From assembly GCF_004770475.1 (NCBI RefSeq), contig NZ_RQHK01000017.1:1350321-1414320 (forward strand): a stretch of 64,000 bases of DNA, read 5' to 3'. Source of the DNA: Leptospira mtsangambouensis. GTDB taxonomy: Bacteria > Spirochaetota > Leptospiria > Leptospirales > Leptospiraceae. Below the pieces are notes generated by a model, which worked only from the letters and a program-made list of their open reading frames with translations, made no database searches and had not been told where the DNA came from. A program made the position numbers and the translations under genes. Positions 11,014-18,871 of the stretch are shown here, piece after piece (position 1 is the first letter of the stretch; each line of letters starts with the position of its first letter).

Positions 11014-11769
11014 CTATTTTTCAAATACATGATAATGATAACTAAGACAAAATTGTTTGGTAAACCAATTTAGAATTTTACCAAATATTTTTAAAGAAGC
11101 GGGTAATATTTCTGAATATTTTATAAATCCATAAAGAACTGGTTTTGTCCAATTTTCTTCTTTTATTTGTTTGAAGCCAATGGATTTTAGATCTTGAATG
11201 GTTTCCTCTACTAACTTCAAATTGCCTTTAGGAATGAGAAAGGGAAGATACAACCACCAAAAGTTTTTCATCTTTTTTTCTGTGATTTGAAAATTTGTGA
11301 ATACAAGTCTCCCTCCAGGTTCTAAAACTCTGTAACTTTCACGATAGAAAGTATTTAAGTTTTCAAAATGATAGGAGGCATCTAAAGAAAAAACATAATG
11401 ATAGGAAGAATCATCCAAAGTTGTGATTTTTTCCCAACTCCCTTCTAAAAAAGGTGAAACGATTATCTTATTATCAGTAAACAATTGTTTTGCGAAATCT
11501 GATTGTTCCCCAGGTAAATTGATAGCAGACAATTTTTTAGGATTGTATTTGTTTGCGAAGTAAACCAAACTACCGCCGAGTCCAGAACCAACCTCTAAAA
11601 TTTTTGTTTTTTCTTCTAACTGACAGCCTTCGGCAAATTCTGCTACAAACCGAAGTCCTGCGGTTTCATAAGAAATTTCTCCATCCCAATACCCAAAATT
11701 GGAAAGGTAATAGGGAGGTGACTGGGGAAGGACGGTGGCAGGTGATTTTGAGAAAGGGAAGGGTGTCAT
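11014..11769 (-). CDS. Class I SAM-dependent methyltransferase
   Basis: 251 residues. Motif I is clear (ILEVGSGLGGSLVYFA, about residues 58-73), followed by an acidic post-I region and a motif IV-like stretch (VFSLDASYHFEN). The pattern EPGGRLVFTNFQ is the usual strand-5 motif. It resembles methyltransferases acting on small molecules or lipids such as sterol, tocopherol or cyclopropane types, but no substrate signature is decisive. It faces the FAD oxidoreductase tail to tail (12 bp apart) and diverges from the CsoR/CstR-like repressor; only 41 bp separate the two starts, so the repressor's operator may affect both. Confidence 0.82.
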   Translation of the reverse strand: MTPFPFSKSPATVLPQSPPYYLSNFGYWDGEISYETAGLRFVAEFAEGCQLEEKTKILEVGSGLGGSLVYFANKYNPKKLSAINLPGEQSDFAKQLFTDNKIIVSPFLEGSWEKITTLDDSSYHYVFSLDASYHFENLNTFYRESYRVLEPGGRLVFTNFQITEKKMKNFWWLYLPFLIPKGNLKLVEETIQDLKSIGFKQIKEENWTKPVLYGFIKYSEILPASLKIFGKILNWFTKQFCLSYHYHVFEK

Positions 11770-11788
11770 TTTTTGCTTGATCGAATCT

Positions 11789-11806
11789 TATACCCTGCCG
11801 GGTATA
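11789..11806. promoter_or_regulatory. CsoR/CstR-type operator upstream of the repressor gene
   Basis: Inverted repeat TATACCC-TGCC-GGGTATA with perfect 7-bp arms, ending 4 bp before the repressor start codon at 11811. CsoR-family operators characteristically pair TACCC and GGGTA arms, so autoregulation is expected. No Shine-Dalgarno sequence fits between this site and the ATG, so the message may have a very short leader or none. It also lies within the 41-bp gap to the divergent methyltransferase start. Confidence 0.8.
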
Positions 11807-11810
11807 TACT

Positions 11811-12077
11811 ATGAGCCTTTCGGAAAACCAAACCAAACTGATCCACCGTATCAATCGAATCCAGGGACAGCTGGAAGCAATCAAGAATACCATCACGACG
11901 GAAGAAAAAGACTGCGAAAAAGCAATTTTACTTTTAAAAGCCGCTCACCAGGCCATGAAAAAATTTGGCGAAGCATACATCCACGAATACATGGACACCT
12001 GCTTTAAAGAAAAAAAATCCGTTCAGAATATCGAAACGGACGTTAAAAAAGCCATCACAGCCGCGTTTTCTCTCTAA
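11811..12077 (+). CDS. CsoR/RcnR/CstR-family (DUF156) transcriptional repressor
   Basis: 88-residue all-helical repressor of the DUF156 family, typical length. The N-terminal RINRIQGQLEAI matches the family DNA-binding signature. Cys35 and Cys64 align with the two conserved cysteines of M. tuberculosis CsoR (C36, C65; same spacing of 29). The position of the copper ligand His61 is Tyr60 here. CsoR copper sensors use C-H-C; CstR persulfide sensors keep the two Cys and lack the His. The sequence therefore fits a CstR-like reactive-sulfur sensor better than a copper sensor, although His58 nearby could be an alternative ligand. Operators lie upstream of this gene and of the next one. Confidence 0.93.
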   Translation: MSLSENQTKLIHRINRIQGQLEAIKNTITTEEKDCEKAILLLKAAHQAMKKFGEAYIHEYMDTCFKEKKSVQNIETDVKKAITAAFSL

Positions 12078-12115
12078 AATCTCCCCCTCCCTTTTTTAAA
12101 AAATCTTAAAAGCAC

Positions 12116-12145
12116 TTGCCATATATACCCCATGGGGTATATATG
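12116..12145 (+). promoter_or_regulatory. Promoter with a perfect palindromic CsoR/CstR-type operator
   Basis: Positions 12121-12144 form a perfect 24-bp palindrome centred on CCATGG, with outer ATATATACCCC and GGGGTATATAT arms. TTGCCA (12116-12121) could be a -35 element and the AT-rich right arm (12139-12145) a -10, so bound repressor would sit between or across both promoter elements. A second, imperfect copy of the half-site (AGGGGGTAT, 12167-12175) lies just upstream of the next start and doubles as its ribosome-binding region. This site probably controls the three following genes. Confidence 0.75.
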
Positions 12146-12179
12146 GATTCAGAATCTATATACTATAGGGGGTATGGTA

Positions 12180-12404
12180 ATGTTTCTTGCTTCAACAAAA
12201 TCTTGGTATTTGGAACGAGTGGTATATTTCATTGCAGGACTTTTTAGTCTCGTGGGGGTATCACTTGGAACTTTTGTTTCACCTTGGTGGTATTTATTGA
12301 ATCTGCTTGTGGGTGTAAACTTGGTTGTTTTTTCAACCGTTGGTTTTTGTCCAATGGCAATTCTTTTGAACAAACTTGGTTTTGAACCTAAGGTTAAGGA
12401 CTAA
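12180..12404 (+). CDS. Small membrane protein, DUF2892 (YgaP transmembrane) type
   Basis: 74 residues with two membrane helices and the family pattern ER near the N-terminus and STVGFCPMAILLNKLG at the C-terminus, as in the membrane domain of the rhodanese YgaP and stand-alone DUF2892 proteins. This family often travels with sulfur or persulfide metabolism genes, consistent with the CstR-like repressor beside it. The start at 12180 is preceded by AGGGGG at good spacing; an upstream in-frame ATG at 12132 lies inside the operator and is rejected. Spacing to the TolC-like gene is 3 bp. Molecular role unknown. Confidence 0.8.
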   Translation: MFLASTKSWYLERVVYFIAGLFSLVGVSLGTFVSPWWYLLNLLVGVNLVVFSTVGFCPMAILLNKLGFEPKVKD

Positions 12405-12407
12405 ACA

Positions 12408-13820
12408 ATGAAATCGATCATTAGCTTTTTGCTTTTGGTAGGTCCGATGGCTCTCTTTGCAGAGGCCGTCGGGTTTAATGATTTGTGGAAGCGGATAGAG
12501 GAAAATTCTTCTGCTAGAAAATCCAAATATTTGGAATGGAAGGCAGGTGAAATAGCTAAGGACAGATCCGACAAACATTGGTTACCTAGAGTATATACTG
12601 ATTTACGAACTTTCCAAACAAACGATCCGACACTAAATTTTATGGGAAAACTGAGCCAACGAAGTGCAACAGATTCGGATTTTTCTACGGCTTCTACAAG
12701 ATACAGACCTGGAAACTTTTTAGATTCGAATAACCAACCTTATTCGACATTAAACTCGGATACAATGAATCTTTTTGCAAAAGATACACTCAATTATCCG
12801 GGAAGTCATACATATTCTCGTGGAACACTTGGAATGGACTTACCTTTGTATGAAGGTGGATCCGGCAAAACTCTCGCTGCCATGAATGAAAAACGTTCTA
12901 CAGGTCTTAAGTTTGAGTGGCTTGCCATCCGTGACCGAGAGTTTGCACAAACGGGATTTTATTATAGAGCCATTCAATCATTGAATGAATACAAAAAAAG
13001 ATTGGAACAAATTAAAAAAATTGAATCTAGGTTTCAATCGAACTATTCACTGGGTAACAAAGGAAATCCTGTTGGGTATGCAGGTTATCTTGCATTAAAA
13101 TCTATCAAAAATCAAATTGCGGTTTTAGAGAAACAATCTGATCTGCAAATCAATGATTACAAAGAAACCTTATATGTTCTCTCTGACCTTCCTTCCTCTG
13201 AATTAGAGATCATCGAATCTGATTTGAATGTGTTTTTAGATACATATTTCAAACGCCCCACAGGTTACGAAAGATCCAATCAAATGAATGCTCAAATCAA
13301 ATATGCAGAAGGTGAAAGACTAAAAGCCGATATGGAAACGGCAAAGTTTTTACCTAAAGTTGGAGCCTATTCAGAAGCTTATGGGTATCATGGAAGCCGA
13401 AATACAACCAATGCCTACCAAGCAGGAGTATATCTGCAAATGAATCTATACAATCCCAAAGATATGGGTGTAGTAGAAGAATCCAAACTCAATGCGGAAG
13501 CAGCCTTAAAAAAAATTGAAGAAAAAACCAAAGAAGAAGAAGCACACGTAAAGTCTCTTTTCCAAAAAGAAATTTCTCTAAAAGAGAGTCTTGAGTTGGT
13601 AAAAGAAACCGTAAAATACCAAGACGAACAAATTGTAAATATGCAAAGGCTCTTCCAAAGCGGAGCCATCAACGCCATTCAATTTGCGGAAACTTTAAAT
13701 AAGTCTTTGGAATTGGCTCGTGTATTAATGGAAACAGAAATCGCGGTTTTACAAGTAAGAACAGAAACATCGTTATTTTCAAATAAGGAAGGATCAAATG
13801 AATCCATTGGAAGAAATTAG
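12408..13820 (+). CDS. TolC-like outer membrane efflux channel
   Basis: 470 residues with an N-terminal signal peptide (cleavage probably near LFAEA) and long amphipathic helices with heptad character, as in TolC/OEP channels. The stretch TLGMDLPLYEGG corresponds to the conserved beta-strand entry of the family, and a second such strand occurs near AGVYLQMNLYNP. It would form the outer-membrane exit duct for the RND pump encoded next. The 3' end overlaps the RND start by 23 bp, evidence for translational coupling. Confidence 0.88.
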   Translation: MKSIISFLLLVGPMALFAEAVGFNDLWKRIEENSSARKSKYLEWKAGEIAKDRSDKHWLPRVYTDLRTFQTNDPTLNFMGKLSQRSATDSDFSTASTRYRPGNFLDSNNQPYSTLNSDTMNLFAKDTLNYPGSHTYSRGTLGMDLPLYEGGSGKTLAAMNEKRSTGLKFEWLAIRDREFAQTGFYYRAIQSLNEYKKRLEQIKKIESRFQSNYSLGNKGNPVGYAGYLALKSIKNQIAVLEKQSDLQINDYKETLYVLSDLPSSELEIIESDLNVFLDTYFKRPTGYERSNQMNAQIKYAEGERLKADMETAKFLPKVGAYSEAYGYHGSRNTTNAYQAGVYLQMNLYNPKDMGVVEESKLNAEAALKKIEEKTKEEEAHVKSLFQKEISLKESLELVKETVKYQDEQIVNMQRLFQSGAINAIQFAETLNKSLELARVLMETEIAVLQVRTETSLFSNKEGSNESIGRN

Positions 13821-16800
13821 AAAAGGGTTTGCTGGACGGCTTGCAGAAACTTTTTTGCATTCGCGTCTTACGCCAGTCATAGCGATAGCAAGTTTGGTTT
13901 TGGGACTATTTGCAGTTTACCTAACACCAAAAGAAGAAGAACCACAAATTTCGGTTCCGATGATTGATATTCAAATTCCTTCTCCTGGGTTTTCTCCAGA
14001 AGAAACAGAGCGGAAAGTTACGGAAGTTGTCGAACGTGCCGTTTGGGGGCTCGAAGGTGTTGAATATGTTTATTCCACAAGTAAATGGCATGGAAGCTAT
14101 ATTACAGTGCGTTTCAAAGTGGGAGAACCAATTGAACCTTCTCTTGTGAAGATTCACCATAAGTTAATGGAACTAAAGAATGCACTTCCCAAAAATGCGC
14201 TAAGTCCAATGGTCAAATCCTATTCTATTGATGATGTTCCATTTTTAGCATTGAGTTTTAGTTCTGAAACTTTGGATGATTATTCTCTACGCCAACAGGT
14301 GGCTCCTCTTGCTCGTGAACTTTCTTCTACTCCCGATTTAGCATCAGTACAAATGTTAGGCGGATTGAAAAAAGTCATTCGAGTGAAAGTAGATCCAAGT
14401 TTACTCAGTCGTTATGGAGTTACTGCGATTGAAGTAGCGGAAAGTTTAAAACATAACGATGCTTTGATCCCAGCTGGGAAAAATTGGTCTTCCGATTCCG
14501 TTTTTGACATGGAAGTTGGAGGAGTATTAAAGAAAATTTCAGATGTTAAAAGACTCCCAGTTGCGCAAAGGGGAGGTCGTGTAGTTCGGATCCAAGACCT
14601 AGCCGTTGTAGAAGAAGGTCCTGAAGAAAGAACAAGATCTTCCGCCTTGTATGATAAATCGTTAGGTGAAGGAAAACGAAATGCCGTCACCATTGTATTT
14701 GCCAAAAGAAAAGGCACAAATGTTGTTAATTTATCTAAGGACTTGTTAGAAAGGGCCAATCTCTTTCAGAAAGATTTACCAAAAGAAATTCGTTTGAGTG
14801 TCATTCGTGATTACGGAAGTACAGCAGAAGACAAATCACATGAACTAATCGAACATCTTTTGATCGCCACCATTTCTGTTACGGTTCTCATTGCGCTTTG
14901 GATGGGGTGGAGATCTGCTCTCGTGGTTGCTATAGCGATCCCCGTGACCTTAGCTCTTACTTTGGCCATTTATTATTTCCTTGGATACACACTCAACCGT
15001 GTGACTTTATTTGCTTTGATTTTTTCCATTGGGATCCTTGTGGATGATGCCATAGTCGTTGTGGAAAATATAGAAAGGCACTTGGAAGAGAATCCAAAAC
15101 TAGGAATCATTCGAGCAACACTTGTTGCGGTATCAGAAGTAGGAAATCCTACCATTCTTGCTACCTTTACTGTCATTGCTGCCATTTTGCCTATGGCCTT
15201 TGTTCGTGGGCTCATGGGTCCCTATATGAAACCAATTCCAGTAGGTGCAAGTCTTGCGATGATTTTATCTTTGATTGTTGCCTTCGTAATCACTCCATGG
15301 GCATCCATAAGATTACTAAAAGAAAACCATTCGCAAACAGGAAATGAATCTGCCGAACATAAGATTTCCAAACTGGATCAAATCTACATTCGTTTTATGA
15401 ATTGGTTGTTAGGATTCAAAAAGAACGCAGCCGTATTTGGTGCCGTTACCATTGGTTTGTTGTTTATTTCAATGGCCTTTGTTGGATTTAAGTGGGTAAA
15501 GGTAAAAATGTTACCTTTCGACAACAAAGAAGAGTTTCAGGTATTATTAGATTATAAACCAGAAACTACACTCGCTCAAAGTATGAGCCACTCAGAAGAA
15601 TTGACTAAAATCCTTTTGAAAAATCCGAATGTAGAAAAAATTCAAATTTTTGCAGGGGAAGCAGCTCCATTTTCTTTTTCAGGGATGGTGAAACATTCAT
15701 TTCTTCGCAATCTTGATTCAAAGAATGATTTGCAGGTGATTTTAAAGAACAAAAATGAACGCAAAGAATCAAGCCACGAGATCATAGAGGTTTTGCGATC
15801 CGATATACAAAAGTTTGGTGAACGTAACCATGTTGTGACTAAGGTTTTAGAAATTCCACCAGGGCCACCAGTCATGGCAACTATGGTTGCAGAAGTATAT
15901 GGTCCGACTGCCCTTGAACGAAAACGTGTGGCAGAAGAAATTTACAAAGTTTTCAAAGAAGAACCAAGTGTTGTGGATTTAGATACTTCCTTGCGAAATG
16001 GTCGTCCCAAACTAGTGTATCCAATTGATTTTGAAAAATCGGGAATTTTTGGAATCAAAACTTCTGCCCTTGCCTATACGGGTTCCATACTTTTTTCTGA
16101 ATCACCTCTGGTCAGTTTGGCGACTGCGGAAGAACCGGAAGAAGTATCCGTCAACCTTTCTGTCATACAAAGTGCACGTGGATCAAAAAATCCTTTCCAA
16201 AACCAAAACATCATGTCTATGGAATCCGGAGTTGTTTCATCAGAACGAGTATTGGGAAATGTTTACAAAGAAGAAGATAGAGCCCTCTTTCGTAAGAATC
16301 TAAAACCAGTTAACTATGTGATGAGTGAACTTTCAGGTGCAGAAGAAGCTCCCGTTTATGGGATGTTAAAACTGGCTCCCAAAATCAAATATGAAACACA
16401 AACTGCCGATGTACCTTGGAATACAACAAAACCTGTGATCAAATGGGATGGGGAATGGTTTATCACTTATGAAGTGTTCCGCGACCTTGGTGGTGCTTTC
16501 GCTGTTGTGATTTTACTCATTTACGTTTTGGTTCTTGGGTGGTTTAAAAGTTATACTGTCCCACTTGTGATTATGGCTCCGATTCCCATCTCTCTCATCG
16601 GAATTTTACCAGGTCACTGGACAATGGGAGCGTATTTCACAGCAACTTCAATGATTGGATTTATCGCTGGAGCGGGGATCATTGTTCGAAACTCTATCAT
16701 TCTCGTGGATTTTATCGAAGGAGAGATTAAAAAGGGTGTTGCACTCAAAGAAGCCGTTGTCCATGCAGGAGTCGTTCGTTTTCGACCTATGTTACTCACT

Positions 16801-16977
16801 GCTTCTGCTGTAGTGGTTGGATCCTTTGTAATGTTGTTTGATCCAATCTTCCAAGGTCTTGCCATCTCACTCATGTTTGGTGAAATAGCAGCCACAGTAC
16901 TCAGTCGATTTGCAGTTCCCGTTATGTATTATTGGTTGATTGGAAAATCAAGACAGGGAGTCATCAAACACGGCTAA
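13798..16977 (+). CDS. RND-family efflux pump, inner-membrane permease
   Basis: 1059 residues, full RND length, with twelve predicted membrane helices and two large periplasmic loops. Seen: N-terminal helix followed by EEEPQISVPMIDI, and the TM4 proton-relay pair in ILVDDAIVVVEN. In TM10 the equivalent of AcrB Lys940 appears to be Arg (IIVRNSIILVDF). AGGAAGGA precedes the ATG at 13798. The order repressor, DUF2892, TolC, RND leaves no gene for the periplasmic adaptor that RND pumps normally need. Substrate unknown; control by a CsoR/CstR-type repressor suggests metal or reactive sulfur stress. The sequence looks more HAE-like than CusA-like. Confidence 0.93.
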   Translation: MNPLEEIRKGFAGRLAETFLHSRLTPVIAIASLVLGLFAVYLTPKEEEPQISVPMIDIQIPSPGFSPEETERKVTEVVERAVWGLEGVEYVYSTSKWHGSYITVRFKVGEPIEPSLVKIHHKLMELKNALPKNALSPMVKSYSIDDVPFLALSFSSETLDDYSLRQQVAPLARELSSTPDLASVQMLGGLKKVIRVKVDPSLLSRYGVTAIEVAESLKHNDALIPAGKNWSSDSVFDMEVGGVLKKISDVKRLPVAQRGGRVVRIQDLAVVEEGPEERTRSSALYDKSLGEGKRNAVTIVFAKRKGTNVVNLSKDLLERANLFQKDLPKEIRLSVIRDYGSTAEDKSHELIEHLLIATISVTVLIALWMGWRSALVVAIAIPVTLALTLAIYYFLGYTLNRVTLFALIFSIGILVDDAIVVVENIERHLEENPKLGIIRATLVAVSEVGNPTILATFTVIAAILPMAFVRGLMGPYMKPIPVGASLAMILSLIVAFVITPWASIRLLKENHSQTGNESAEHKISKLDQIYIRFMNWLLGFKKNAAVFGAVTIGLLFISMAFVGFKWVKVKMLPFDNKEEFQVLLDYKPETTLAQSMSHSEELTKILLKNPNVEKIQIFAGEAAPFSFSGMVKHSFLRNLDSKNDLQVILKNKNERKESSHEIIEVLRSDIQKFGERNHVVTKVLEIPPGPPVMATMVAEVYGPTALERKRVAEEIYKVFKEEPSVVDLDTSLRNGRPKLVYPIDFEKSGIFGIKTSALAYTGSILFSESPLVSLATAEEPEEVSVNLSVIQSARGSKNPFQNQNIMSMESGVVSSERVLGNVYKEEDRALFRKNLKPVNYVMSELSGAEEAPVYGMLKLAPKIKYETQTADVPWNTTKPVIKWDGEWFITYEVFRDLGGAFAVVILLIYVLVLGWFKSYTVPLVIMAPIPISLIGILPGHWTMGAYFTATSMIGFIAGAGIIVRNSIILVDFIEGEIKKGVALKEAVVHAGVVRFRPMLLTASAVVVGSFVMLFDPIFQGLAISLMFGEIAATVLSRFAVPVMYYWLIGKSRQGVIKHG

Positions 16978-17007
16978 AGAGAGAGTCGAAAATTGGAAGA
17001 AAATAAA

Positions 17008-17065
17008 AAAGGCTGAAATTACTTTCAGCCTTTCAGTCGAAACCCTTTGAAAAAAACCAAAGGGT
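17008..17065. terminator. Terminator region between RND operon and hydrolase genes
   Basis: Two adjacent hairpins. The first (17008-17033) is AAAGGCTGAAA and TTTCAGCCTTT around a short loop, fitting the end of the RND operon. The second (17042-17065) pairs ACCCTTTG with CAAAGGGT. Both lie between convergent genes, so they may serve either strand; neither has a long uninterrupted T tract. Confidence 0.6.
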
Positions 17066-17084
17066 CTTTTCTCAGACAAATGAA

Positions 17085-17867
17085 TTAACGAGTTCCCTCG
17101 CTTTTAATCTCACTATGGTTCAAATACAATCCGGTTGCTGTGAGAGATGGTGCTCTCAGGTGTCCAGTGTATTGTGTATAAGTAGTGCTACCACTCACGA
17201 TAGAAGTTTGGCATTTGTCAAGTCCACCAGCACGGTTGTATCCACAAGAAGAGTGGTATGCCACAGCATAATCGTCTTCTCCTGGAAGGATGGCAGAAGC
17301 TCCAAATGCACCTTTATAACCAGGTACATGGTTGATCTGAATTCCACCAGTGTTGTTGTGATTGAATGCCCCACGAGCCGTGGCTACGATGAGAGATTTG
17401 TCCATCGCATTTCCTGCAAATCCAAACGTTACGCCATTGAGTGCAGAAGCAAGTTCTGATCCACCAGAAGCAGCAGCAAGAGCCGTCACTTTTGTTAGAT
17501 TAAATCCTTTTGCTGATGCGGTGGAACCAAGGTTTGACAACCAAAATTCAATCGCATAACACCCTGCGGAATGACAAACGATTTTGCAAGAGTTAGACCC
17601 TTTGCAATAGTTTGTAAGTCCAGTCGCAATGTTTGTTTGCGCGCGGGCAGTTCCGTAAGTTCTAGGATCAGAAGTTCCATCGTAACCGATGAAAATTTTA
17701 GATCCAGAAACTGTATTCGCAGAGGTTCCCCAATACGAGTTTACGTCTGTTGTTCCTACGCCGTTGTGGTTTTTGTCTGATTTTCCGTGAATGAACACGG
17801 TGTATGTTTGTGCACTGAGCGAGCCTGCAAACAGCATCGCAAGTACAGTGGTGATCGTTCTTCGCAT
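17085..17867 (-). CDS. Secreted alpha/beta-hydrolase-like protein, paralogue 3
   Basis: 260 residues from the ATG at 17867, which has AGGAAAGGG upstream and begins a clean signal peptide (cleavage after SLSAQ). An upstream extension to 17969 is open but not signal-like. After the signal comes TYTVFIHGKSDKNHNG, resembling the HG oxyanion strand of alpha/beta hydrolases, then VCHSAGC, a nucleophile-elbow-like motif with Cys in place of the first Gly. Several Cys (CKG, CKIVCHSAGC) suggest disulfides. It is the shortest of three tandem copies, lacking about eight residues near the C-terminus. A terminator separates it from the copy upstream in transcription, so it likely has its own promoter. Substrate unknown. 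Confidence 0.8.
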   Translation of the reverse strand: MRRTITTVLAMLFAGSLSAQTYTVFIHGKSDKNHNGVGTTDVNSYWGTSANTVSGSKIFIGYDGTSDPRTYGTARAQTNIATGLTNYCKGSNSCKIVCHSAGCYAIEFWLSNLGSTASAKGFNLTKVTALAAASGGSELASALNGVTFGFAGNAMDKSLIVATARGAFNHNNTGGIQINHVPGYKGAFGASAILPGEDDYAVAYHSSCGYNRAGGLDKCQTSIVSGSTTYTQYTGHLRAPSLTATGLYLNHSEIKSEGTR

Positions 17868-17951
17868 TTTTTTTTCCCTTTCCTGATTTTCTATATTACG
17901 ACACAAATACCATAAATAAGTCAAATATGTCAAATTATATACGAAGAAGGC

Positions 17952-17980
17952 AAAAAAAAGGCCAGCCAATTTGGCTGACC
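17952..17980 (-). terminator. Rho-independent terminator after hydrolase paralogue 2
   Basis: On the minus strand GGTCAGCCAA pairs with TTGGCTGGCC (one G-T wobble) and is followed by eight T residues. It lies 44 bp past the stop of the 18024-18830 gene and before the start of the third copy. Confidence 0.85.
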
Positions 17981-18023
17981 TGTCCTTTTCCTTTTTTAAG
18001 AGGAGAAGTGTGGGAAGTTCGGC

Positions 18024-18830
18024 TTACCGATATCCTTCTGTTTTGATTTCGCTGTGGTCGAGGTAAAGACCAGTCGCAGTCACAGACGGTGCACGGTAGT
18101 GTCCACTGTATTGTGTGTAAGTAACGTTGGAATTGAAAGGCCAGATTCCTTCACTTTGAGTGAGAGATGATTGGCATTTATTCAAACCACCTGCTTTGTT
18201 GTATCCGCAAGAAGAGTGGTATGCCACAGCATAGTCATCTTCTCCTGGAAGGATGGCAGAAGCACCAAACATACCTTTGTAACCAGGAACGTGGTTAACA
18301 GCAACACCTGCAGTGTTATTGTGATTAAAAGCACCACGAGCTGTTCCTACGATAAGAGACTTGTCCATTGCATTTCCACCGAATCCGAAAGTGATTCCGT
18401 TCAGAGCAGAAGCAAGTTCTGATCCACCGGAAGCAGCAGCTAGTGCAGTCACTTTCGTAAGGTTAAAACCTTTTGATGATGCAGTAGAACCTAGGTTAGA
18501 CAACCAATACTCAATCGCATAACAACCTGCAGAGTGGCAAACGATTTTGCAAGAGTTAGTTCCTTTGCAATAGTTTGTGAGTCCAGTCGCAATGTTTGTT
18601 TGTGCACGAGCAGTTCCGTAAGTTCTTGGGTCAGAAGTTCCATCGTAACCGATGAAAATTTTAGAACCAGAAACGGTGCTAGTAGAAGATCCCCAGTATC
18701 CGTTTACGTCTGTTGTTCCCACACCGTTGTGGTTTTTGTCTGACTTACCGTGAATGAACACTGTGTAAGTTTGTGCACTGAGCGATCCTGCAAACAGCAT
18801 CGCAAGTATTGTTGTAATTGAGCTACGCAT
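18024..18830 (-). CDS. Secreted alpha/beta-hydrolase-like protein, paralogue 2
   Basis: 268 residues with a signal peptide (cleavage after SLSAQ) and the same architecture as its two neighbours: TVFIHGKSDKNHNG, a Cys-flanked CHSAG elbow, GGSELASALNG, a conserved GEDDYAVAYHSSCGYN, and a C-terminal LYLDHSEIK that could hold the catalytic His. Very similar to both neighbours through the whole mature part, with differences mainly near the C-terminal third (GIWPFNSNVTYTQY). It is 41 bp downstream of copy 1 and probably co-transcribed with it, ending at the terminator at 17952-17980. Confidence 0.82.
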   Translation of the reverse strand: MRSSITTILAMLFAGSLSAQTYTVFIHGKSDKNHNGVGTTDVNGYWGSSTSTVSGSKIFIGYDGTSDPRTYGTARAQTNIATGLTNYCKGTNSCKIVCHSAGCYAIEYWLSNLGSTASSKGFNLTKVTALAAASGGSELASALNGITFGFGGNAMDKSLIVGTARGAFNHNNTAGVAVNHVPGYKGMFGASAILPGEDDYAVAYHSSCGYNKAGGLNKCQSSLTQSEGIWPFNSNVTYTQYSGHYRAPSVTATGLYLDHSEIKTEGYR

Positions 18831-18871
18831 CTCTTTTTTCCTTTTCCTTTCTTTAAATGATACCGGTTAAC

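Noticed and set aside
12132..12179. Upstream start of the DUF2892-like protein
   Set aside because: The ATG lies inside the palindromic operator; the ATG at 12180 has AGGGGG at proper spacing and gives the family length.
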